A stretch of DNA of 64,000 nt from the NCBI GenBank assembly GCA_963665265.2, contig CAXXHQ010000001.1, forward strand, positions 558,001 through 622,000, given 5' to 3'. Position numbers and translations under genes: made by a program. This document shows, piece by piece, positions 1 through 6,501 of this stretch (the first letter of the stretch is position 1; each line of letters opens with the position of its first letter). The stretch comes from CAXXHQ01 sp963665265 (GTDB lineage Bacteria > Planctomycetota > Planctomycetia > Pirellulales > Thermoguttaceae). The notes under the pieces were generated by a model. The model did not search any database, had not been told where the DNA came from, and worked only from the letters and a program-made list of their open reading frames with translations.

Positions 1-119
1 CGCAGGCCGGCCGGATCGCCGCCGATGAAAACATCGCCTTGCCGGCGCTGGATCGCCAACACGCCTTCGATCTTCGGCGGTTGTCCGCCGTCGTTCGCTT
101 TTGACTTTCCGCCGCCCAT
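1..119 (-). CDS. Hypothetical protein, N-terminal fragment cut by the window edge
   Basis: The first 39 residues are visible, starting from an ATG at 117-119 on the minus strand with an AGGA ribosome site about 8 bases upstream. The fragment begins MGGGKSKANDGG and contains a QGDVFIGGDPAGL stretch. A short glycine/lysine-rich head followed by a 'GDPxGL' strand-turn is seen in small planctomycete proteins of unknown function and loosely recalls Imm32-type immunity proteins. That resemblance is only a guess from 39 residues. The rest lies beyond base 1. Confidence 0.5.
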   Translation of the reverse strand, partial: MGGGKSKANDGGQPPKIEGVLAIQRRQGDVFIGGDPAGL

Positions 120-215
120 GAAGGTTCCTCGCTTTGGGAAAATCCGCCGACTTGCGTTACGGCGTCGCTTGCTAAACGTTCCGGCTTTTTACGCAATCGC
201 AGCATAGAAACACGC

Positions 216-527
216 TTACGCCTCGTCTTGCGGAATCGGGTCGCTTCGCTTTCTTGCCTCCTCGGCCAATATCTCAATCACTTCGCTGAGCATCTCGAAC
301 GTCGCCAACGAATTGCATACGTATCGATACATTACGAACGCAAGACCGACGACGAATAGAAATCCCCACGGAATAGACACGGTCGGAGAAGCGAGCGCTC
401 CGAGAACAAATCCTAAAAAGATTATCAGCGGAACGCCGAACAAAATGAACCAAATCGTCTTCGTCGTCTCCCAGCTCTTCTTTGCAAAAAACAATCGCTC
501 TTGCAAAGCTTCAATTCGTTCTTTCAT
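216..527 (-). CDS. Small two-helix membrane protein, unknown function
   Basis: A 103-residue protein with a charged N-terminal helix (about residues 1-22), two hydrophobic segments (about 25-48 and 52-72) separated by a short loop with SIPWG, and a charged amphipathic C-terminal helix. A GAGGG ribosome site lies about 8 bases before the ATG. The same plan (charged head, two membrane helices, acidic/basic tail) recurs in the next minus-strand gene at 725-1000, so the two may be paralogues or may work together. No family is recognised. It could be a holin-like or accessory inner-membrane protein, but nothing in the sequence decides this. Confidence 0.6.
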   Translation of the reverse strand: MKERIEALQERLFFAKKSWETTKTIWFILFGVPLIIFLGFVLGALASPTVSIPWGFLFVVGLAFVMYRYVCNSLATFEMLSEVIEILAEEARKRSDPIPQDEA

Positions 528-627
528 CAGATATCCCTCGCCGGAGCCGAACAGATTCGTTGAAAAGCCGCCTCGTAATCACATCACCTGGAAAAGGCCG
601 AAACGCCAATCGTAGCGGGCTTACGTA

Positions 628-673
628 GGACAATATAGTGTTGCCGCGTAGCGCTGCGAAGCGACTACCCTGG
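628..673. repeat. 46-bp dispersed repeat, copy 1
   Basis: This stretch aligns without gaps to 4714-4759, with 34 of 46 positions identical by eye. Both begin GGACA and end GCGAAGCG, R, CTACC, Y, TGG. A small hairpin, CGCT-GCGA-AGCG, sits just before the ACTACCC end. The rest of the 528-724 gap between the two small membrane protein genes shows nothing else. Confidence 0.6.
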
Positions 674-724
674 CTTTGCGTCCTCCGCCCCTTCCAATCC
701 TGTAATGGTCGCATAACTCCATTC

Positions 725-1000
725 TTACCGTTCCGACGCTTCGCCGCAATTCTTTTTCTCATACAACGGCTCGACAACCTGGCGAACCATATCGATCGTC
801 GAACGCCTTTCGTGGAGCATTAAATATCCACACGTGCAAATGGCTAGTGCGACGCCCGTCAGACTTTCGCAACCCAAGCTCCCAATATGGGATATGAAAA
901 ACGATATTCCGGAAGTGAAAATGCTTATTAAAACAAATCTTTGCTCCAGTCGAACCCTCGTCCGTTTCTTATCCAACATTTTTTTGACGTTCTCGTCCAT
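725..1000 (-). CDS. Small two-helix membrane protein, unknown function
   Basis: A 91-residue protein beginning MDENVKKMLDKK. The reading frame stays open further upstream, but that part is basic and low-complexity and the ATG at 998-1000 gives a sensible N-terminus, so it is chosen as start. A charged head (1-20) is followed by two hydrophobic segments (about 22-40 and 46-62) and a charged C-terminal helix. Size and layout match the neighbour at 216-527, suggesting an old duplication. Function unknown. Confidence 0.5.
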   Translation of the reverse strand: MDENVKKMLDKKRTRVRLEQRFVLISIFTSGISFFISHIGSLGCESLTGVALAICTCGYLMLHERRSTIDMVRQVVEPLYEKKNCGEASER

Positions 1001-1296
1001 ATGCGTCGCCCCGGAAAAGTTGCGGTTGAATGAGCTAAAGAAAAGCGTTACGCCCTTGGATTTTAGACTGCCGCGCGTTTTCCCGCAAGCAGAACCGCGA
1101 AACCCACGAACGCGAAAGGAAACGCCGATCGTCAACGGTGAAGTATGGAATATTGCATGCCTTTCGTGCAGAATATTTAAACGACGAGTTTTGGCAGAGG
1201 AGCTCTGTTCCTCATGGCGCCGCCCGACGAGCAATATCGGCGTTCCAAGGGAAAATTGATCTACTTCGACCGCTCCGGAAAAGAAGGATGCCATTC

Positions 1297-3972
1297 ATGA
1301 TAAGAAGATTTTCGACTGGCTTATGCGTCGTTTTCGTTACGGCGATTCTGACCGCTCACATGGACGCGGCGGAGCGAGAAAACGCTTCGGCGAGCGCGGC
1401 GACGCTCAAAGACGCCTTTCAAGGAGCGTTTCTGATCGGAGCCGCTCTGGACGTGGGCCCCGGATCGGATTCCTCGGAGCTTGCAATCGCCGCAAAGGAA
1501 TTCAACGCATTCACGCCGGAAAACAGCATGAAACCGGCGTCGGTGCAGCCGGTCGAAGGGCGTTTCAATTTTGCCGGTTCGGATCGTCTCGTCGAGTTGG
1601 CGGAAAAGAACGGCGCGACGCCCATCGGCCATTGTCTGGTCTGGCATTCGCAAACGCCGCAGTGGTTTTTTCAAGGCTCTGACAGAAAGCCTGTCGATCG
1701 CGAGTTGGCCCTTGCCCGCATGCGTAAACACATTGCGACGGTCGTCGGACATTATAAAGGACGGGTGAAGCAATGGGACGTGGTTAATGAGGCGCTCGGC
1801 GACGCGCCGAACGAGTATTTGCGACAATCCCCCTGGTTCAAAGCGATCGGCGAAGACTATATCGCGGAGGCGTTCCGCGCCGCCCATTCCGCCGATCCCG
1901 ACGCTATCCTCACCTATAACGATTACAACATTGAGACGGGCGAAAAGCATCGCAAGGCTCTTCGCTTGCTTCAATCGCTCATCGAGAAGCAAGTTCCGAT
2001 TCATGCGGTCGGCATCCAAGCCCATTGGCGATTGGACGAGCTAAACCTCGCCGAAGTGGAAGAGTCGATCAAGCGTTTCGCCGCACTCGGCTTGAAGGTG
2101 ATGATCACCGAGTTGGACATCGGCGCGTTGCCGACGCAGTATCGAGGGGCAGACGTCTGGCATAGCGAAAACATGAATGCGGACCAACGGACGGCGCTGA
2201 ACCCGTACGTCGACGGATTGCCCGACGCCGTGGCGCAAAAGCATGCCGCACGCTTTCGAGAAGCCTTTGAAATTTTCCTGCGTAACAAAGAGTCGATCGG
2301 TCGAGTCACTCTTTGGGGCATTGACGACGGGCGATCGTGGCTGAACAATTTTCCGATTCGGGGCCGGACCGACTATCCTCTTTTGTTCGATCGCGAAGGA
2401 AAGCCGAAGCCCGCATTCTTCGCCGTAATGAAAGTCGCTGAAGAAGCGAAGAACGGAAAAGCGGCGAAGCGCGCGAGCAATCCGGTAATCTGGGCCGACG
2501 TTCCCGATCCGTCGATCCTTCGCGTCGGCAACGTTTATTACATGAGCAGCACAACGATGCATTTGAGTCCAGGATTGCCGATCATGAAGTCGAAAGACTT
2601 GGTGAATTGGGAGTTAATCGGCTACGTATACGAGACGCTCGGCGACAACGACGCGTTGAATTTGCAGAACGGGAAAAACGCCTACGGTCAAGGCTCTTGG
2701 GCAAGCAGCCTCCGCTACCGTGACGGCGTTTTCTATGCGACCACGTTTTCGAGCACGACCGGAAAAACGCACGTTTTTACGACGAAGGATATTGAAAAGG
2801 GTCCTTGGAAGGAATCGGCGTTTTCGCCGATGTTGCACGACCATTCGTTGTTCTTCGACGACGACGGCCGTACCTACATGGTTTACGGAGGAGGCGATAT
2901 ACGCATTGTTGAACTGACGGCCGACGCGTCGGCAATCAAACCGGGAGGCGTCAATCAAATAATCGTCAAAAACGCCAGCCGCGTGGCGGGGGAAAAGATC
3001 GGACTACCGGCCGAGGGATCGCATTTGGAAAAAATCAACGGCAAGTATTATCTATTTAACATCACTTGGCCACGCAACGACATGCGCACGCAAATCGTTC
3101 ATCGGGCGGACAAGATCACCGGCCCCTATGAAGGCAAGGTCATTTTCCACGATCAGGGCGTCGCGCAAGGAAGCCTCGTTGACACGCAAGACGGACGATG
3201 GTTTGCATATTTGTTCCAAGACCACGGGGCGGTCGGTCGCGTACCTTTCCTTATTCCGGCGAAATGGGAGGACGGCTGGCCCGTTCTGGGCGAAGAGGGA
3301 AAAACGCCGATGACGCTGAACATTCCGAGCGGCAAAGAAGGACTCGCCACTATTACGGCATCGGACGAATTCGAGCGGCGGCCCGACGCCCCTTCTCTTC
3401 CGCTTGCTTGGCAGTGGAATCACAACCCTGACAATAGGCATTGGTCGCTTACCGCGCGCCCCGGTTGGCTGCGATTGACGACGGGGCGAACGGAATCGGA
3501 TCTTTGTCGCGCTAGAAACTCGCTGACGCAACGCACGTTCGGCCCGCAATGTTCGGGCGTGACGAAGCTCGACGCGAGCGGCATGAAAGACGGCGACGTC
3601 GCCGGGTTAAGCGCTTTTCAACGCAAATACGGATTCGTGGCGGTTAAGGCGAGCGAGACCGGCAAGTCGCTTGTGATGACAAGCGCCGAAAACGGCGAAC
3701 CGGTTGAAAACGAGTCGATTCCGCTCAAGCAAGACGTCGTTTATCTTCGAGTCGATTGCGATTTTCGTGATCGAGCCGACAAGGCGTATTTTTATTACAG
3801 ATTGGACGGTAAGGCTTGGACGAAGATCGGAAAACCGTTGAAGATGGATTACACTCTTCCCCATTTTATGGGCTATCGCTTCGCGTTGTTTAACTTTGCC
3901 GCAAAGACGGCGGAAGGCTACGCGGATTTCGACTATTTTCACGTAGCCGAGAAGTTCGTCGAAGAGAAGTAG
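1297..3972 (+). CDS. Secreted bifunctional xylan-degrading enzyme: GH10 endoxylanase fused to GH43
   Basis: An 891-residue protein. The ATG at 1297 is chosen because AGAAGG (1282-1287) lies 9 bases upstream and it gives a clean signal peptide (MIRRF, then a hydrophobic run to about residue 22). Residues 35-385 are a GH10 endo-beta-1,4-xylanase domain: the acid/base is Glu165 in DVVNEAL and the nucleophile Glu272 in ITELDIG. Residues 395-675 are a GH43 five-bladed propeller (xylosidase/arabinofuranosidase type), with Asp404 in DVPDPS as probable base and Glu573 in AEGSHL as probable acid. Residues 685-891 form a beta-sandwich-like tail as in GH43 subfamilies with a concanavalin-like C-domain. 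One chain could thus cut the xylan backbone and trim side chains or oligosaccharides outside the cytoplasm. No transporter or regulator lies beside it. The 1001-1296 upstream gap shows no clear operator. Confidence 0.92.
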   Translation: MIRRFSTGLCVVFVTAILTAHMDAAERENASASAATLKDAFQGAFLIGAALDVGPGSDSSELAIAAKEFNAFTPENSMKPASVQPVEGRFNFAGSDRLVELAEKNGATPIGHCLVWHSQTPQWFFQGSDRKPVDRELALARMRKHIATVVGHYKGRVKQWDVVNEALGDAPNEYLRQSPWFKAIGEDYIAEAFRAAHSADPDAILTYNDYNIETGEKHRKALRLLQSLIEKQVPIHAVGIQAHWRLDELNLAEVEESIKRFAALGLKVMITELDIGALPTQYRGADVWHSENMNADQRTALNPYVDGLPDAVAQKHAARFREAFEIFLRNKESIGRVTLWGIDDGRSWLNNFPIRGRTDYPLLFDREGKPKPAFFAVMKVAEEAKNGKAAKRASNPVIWADVPDPSILRVGNVYYMSSTTMHLSPGLPIMKSKDLVNWELIGYVYETLGDNDALNLQNGKNAYGQGSWASSLRYRDGVFYATTFSSTTGKTHVFTTKDIEKGPWKESAFSPMLHDHSLFFDDDGRTYMVYGGGDIRIVELTADASAIKPGGVNQIIVKNASRVAGEKIGLPAEGSHLEKINGKYYLFNITWPRNDMRTQIVHRADKITGPYEGKVIFHDQGVAQGSLVDTQDGRWFAYLFQDHGAVGRVPFLIPAKWEDGWPVLGEEGKTPMTLNIPSGKEGLATITASDEFERRPDAPSLPLAWQWNHNPDNRHWSLTARPGWLRLTTGRTESDLCRARNSLTQRTFGPQCSGVTKLDASGMKDGDVAGLSAFQRKYGFVAVKASETGKSLVMTSAENGEPVENESIPLKQDVVYLRVDCDFRDRADKAYFYYRLDGKAWTKIGKPLKMDYTLPHFMGYRFALFNFAAKTAEGYADFDYFHVAEKFVEEK

Positions 3973-4081
3973 ACGCTACGGCGGTCTGAGGCGGAAGTGC
4001 GTCAAGGAGTTCGCAAATCGCGGCGGTCTGAAACTTTGCAGGCCCCGTCCGAACGTTAAAGCGCCCTTACGTATCTTTCAT

Positions 4082-4663
4082 TTAGGCTTGCTCCCTTTGA
4101 TCGGAAAGATTCTTCAACGCATATTTTAGCCTGCTTGCTTCGACAGGAGAGAGTTCATTTGAAATAGAGCAATACAATTCTTTCGTCTTCGCATAATCCT
4201 TATTTCGCCATGCCTCCTCCGCCGCACATCGAATGGGAGCGTTCGTTACGACTTCTGTATGTTCGCGGGAACGTCGCGTGGAATCCCTTCTCATTTCTCC
4301 ATATGCAACGCTATCTCCCTTAAGCAAATCAACTCCGTATTTCAAAACTAGCTCCGCAATTTTATTTACGCAGAACTCCACTCTTTCAACAGAGCTGGAC
4401 TGAAAAAAAGCTTCTTCCGTCCCCTGCGATGCAGCAACCAGATCATACGCAGAAAACCGCCAATCAGATTTATCTTTGAGAACTATTTCCAAATCAATCT
4501 CATAAGAATATGGTGCGTAGCGAAGACAAATCAAAACGCTAGCGGATTCAAATTTCACCTCTAAACGCTCGCTCTCCGTCCTCTTGAATCCAAAGCGGCT
4601 CAAGACCGGCTCCAAAGTGCTTTGCACAGATTGTTCAAATTGGGAAGCTAGTCGATCGTCCAT
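4082..4663 (-). CDS. Hypothetical protein
   Basis: About 193 residues from the ATG at 4661-4663; a GAGG lies 10 bases upstream. A TTG nine bases earlier would add three residues and is less well placed. The N-terminal two thirds is a mixed alpha/beta sequence with SVLICLRYAPYS and EIDLEIVL strands. The C-terminal part is helical (EEAWRNKDYAKTKELYCSI), like a single helical hairpin or TPR-like pair. No signal peptide or membrane segment. Codon choice looks more AT-rich than the surrounding core genes. Together with the next minus-strand genes it makes an accessory block of unknown proteins, possibly immunity-type, but this is inference only. Confidence 0.6.
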   Translation of the reverse strand: MDDRLASQFEQSVQSTLEPVLSRFGFKRTESERLEVKFESASVLICLRYAPYSYEIDLEIVLKDKSDWRFSAYDLVAASQGTEEAFFQSSSVERVEFCVNKIAELVLKYGVDLLKGDSVAYGEMRRDSTRRSREHTEVVTNAPIRCAAEEAWRNKDYAKTKELYCSISNELSPVEASRLKYALKNLSDQREQA

Positions 4664-4713
4664 ATAACCCAAGCCTCATCTTTCTGCAATTTTTTCCCCA
4701 ACGGAATTACGGA

Positions 4714-4759
4714 GGACAGCCTAAGGTTGTCACGTCGCCCAGCGAAGCGGCTACCTTGG
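4714..4759. repeat. 46-bp dispersed repeat, copy 2, overlapping the end of a gene
   Basis: Ungapped partner of 628-673 (34 of 46 identical by eye). Its right end, CTACCTTGG, supplies the last codons and the TAG stop of the minus-strand gene at 4751-5146, so the element has been absorbed into a coding sequence or has truncated it. Confidence 0.6.
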
Positions 4760-5146
4760 ATACTCTCCTAAAGCCTTATCGTAATTCTCACGCCCAACCC
4801 AAGCCACGAAGTATTGCTCGTTCGATTCCAGCATTTCTTTCGTCATGACATGCGGGACCAAGCATTTCGTTCGGTCTTGCAGAAACAACCCCTCGACCAT
4901 TGAAACGATATAGGTCGTCCAAATGTCGTCCGACGCCGTTTCCCCTCTAGGCTGCAATTCGCACCATTCCTTGAAATCAACAAGCCGCTCGACGACGGAT
5001 CGCTCAAACCCGTTTTCACCTATCTTATTGAGCCAGGAAACGACATAACTCATTACCGCGTGGGGCAATTCCGCGAAATCCTCCGAATAACAGCAGCTTT
5101 CGATCTCCGGAAATCTTCGCAATATTTCGTCAACTAATATTTTCAT
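4751..5146 (-). CDS. Hypothetical protein, possible immunity-type helical fold
   Basis: A 131-residue, mostly helical, acidic soluble protein starting MKILVDEILRRFPEIES. A long middle stretch with a DIWTTYIVSMVEGLF helix is reminiscent of small helical proteins such as the DUF7674-type putative immunity proteins. That similarity is a pattern impression, not a match. There is no signal peptide. The stop codon lies inside the dispersed repeat at 4714-4759, so the native C-terminus may have been altered. It is oriented with the other unknown minus-strand genes of this block. Confidence 0.6.
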   Translation of the reverse strand: MKILVDEILRRFPEIESCCYSEDFAELPHAVMSYVVSWLNKIGENGFERSVVERLVDFKEWCELQPRGETASDDIWTTYIVSMVEGLFLQDRTKCLVPHVMTKEMLESNEQYFVAWVGRENYDKALGEYPR

Positions 5147-5288
5147 TGAAAAGAGACTCTCTCAAGCAAAGATTCATTGGATGTTCGTTTTTACCCACCA
5201 TGAGAACAGGTATTCCGGTCTGTATATTGTTGAGCAACTACTTCCTATCCTTCTCGTAAACCGAAGTCGAATTTGTTGCCCTTCGATC

Positions 5289-5699
5289 TCACATCCCCCA
5301 AGGCCCCGGCTGTCTTGTAATGAGAGATATTGTTCCACATAAAATCGAGATGGCAAGCGGAACGCAAACTAGTCTCCACCACCCTCGATGCGAAAAAACA
5401 AGTCCTGTCAATGCAACTAGGCTTCCCAGCACAACGATCCAATGTGAAGTAGACGATCGAAAACCAAGAAGGACCATATACCAGACTACCGCCGGGAGAG
5501 CCCAACAGTTCATTTTAAGCGAGAGTTTTTTTTCCTCTCGCGAAAAAACAAACGGCATCCAAATCGGCGCCAACAGTGTTACCCAAAAGCTCATATTTCC
5601 TAGAACATCAATGGGGCGAAATGTCGTCGCGATTCCAAAGAGAACAACGAAAAACGTGACGACCACGGCTAAACGACGAAGCTCAACGTGCATTCTCAT
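5289..5699 (-). CDS. Polytopic membrane protein, unknown function
   Basis: 136 residues from the ATG at 5697-5699, chosen because AAAAGGG lies just upstream and because it overlaps the end of the upstream gene by 17 bases, which suggests translational coupling. An ATG at 5729 in the same frame is an alternative. At least four hydrophobic segments are visible (about residues 10-32, 37-53, 67-83 and 90-128), with little outside them. No family recognised. Pairing with the NPYAAP protein suggests the two act together in the envelope. Confidence 0.6.
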   Translation of the reverse strand: MRMHVELRRLAVVVTFFVVLFGIATTFRPIDVLGNMSFWVTLLAPIWMPFVFSREEKKLSLKMNCWALPAVVWYMVLLGFRSSTSHWIVVLGSLVALTGLVFSHRGWWRLVCVPLAISILCGTISLITRQPGPWGM

Positions 5700-6138
5700 T
5701 CTTACCCTTTTCAGTAGATCTGGTAACATTATGTAATCTGCACCAATTTGAATCGGTGTAATCCGGCAACGCAAATTGAATTAGCGCCTCTAAGGGGAAG
5801 AAAAATTCATTGGCCCAAACAGCCCTTCGACCATACCAAGTTATGTTTACATTCCACCGCTGAGCCCCGGCAAAACGATAAACAGTTCTATAAGAAAAAG
5901 CACCGGTTCGCGAATCAATCGCGTAATCCCGCGGCTCCATTAGGAGACAAAAAAGGGCGCAATACACGACCGGTAAATACACACCCAGGAAACACGCTTT
6001 TCGAAAAATTCTCTGAAAAAGTCCGCCTCTTGCAACAAGTCCTTTTCCGCTCACATCGGATTCTTCTTCGGCCTGCGGAGCGGCATAAGGATTTTCGCTC
6101 CACGCTGACGATTCGCTCAAAGCATGCGTCTTTTTCAT
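5683..6138 (-). CDS. NPYAAP-motif membrane protein, unknown function
   Basis: A 151-residue protein with a GAGG ribosome site 8 bases before the ATG. Residues 16-20 read NPYAAP, a short motif common near the N-terminus of small planctomycete membrane proteins. A hydrophobic segment follows at about 46-68 (CFLGVYLPVVYCALFCLL). The remaining 80 residues look like a soluble domain rich in aromatic residues. Its end overlaps the start of the next gene. Function unknown. From 6139 to 6501 (363 bp) there is no gene; the only clear structure is the hairpin at 6415-6450. Confidence 0.6.
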   Translation of the reverse strand: MKKTHALSESSAWSENPYAAPQAEEESDVSGKGLVARGGLFQRIFRKACFLGVYLPVVYCALFCLLMEPRDYAIDSRTGAFSYRTVYRFAGAQRWNVNITWYGRRAVWANEFFFPLEALIQFALPDYTDSNWCRLHNVTRSTEKGKNENAR

Positions 6139-6414
6139 TCTGTCGCCTCGCCCATCTTAACTTGTTTTAGGGTCACATCTTTATGAGCGAATTTCGAGTC
6201 TGAATGTTCATAATGCAACTTCAACGTAAACTTCCATTAATCGCTTTGCTTATCACAGCAGGTTTTGACGTAGCCAATCTTACCATAATGGGGCACGCTT
6301 CCCTAGGTAGTTTTCCGATCTACCACGCCCCCGCCCTCAGCCGGAGGAAAAGCTAGCCGCAAACCGTTCTTCTTGCGTTCTTCTTAGAGGGCAATTACGA
6401 CAGGGCCACACGAC

Positions 6415-6450
6415 GAACGGCGGCCGTCAAACGAGTTGACGGTCGCCGTT
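6415..6450 (-). terminator. 15-bp stem-loop downstream of the blaR1-like gene
   Basis: Left arm AACGGCGGCCGTCAA (6416-6430), loop ACGAG, right arm 6436-6450; 15 pairs with one G.T position. It sits about 50 bases after the stop of the minus-strand gene at 6502. No clear T-run follows, so it may work as a 3' stabiliser or a factor-assisted terminator. Confidence 0.5.
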
Positions 6451-6501
6451 TCCTTAACATCATTAATCCATGCCGACGAAAACGTCGCTTTGAACCACGG
6501 C

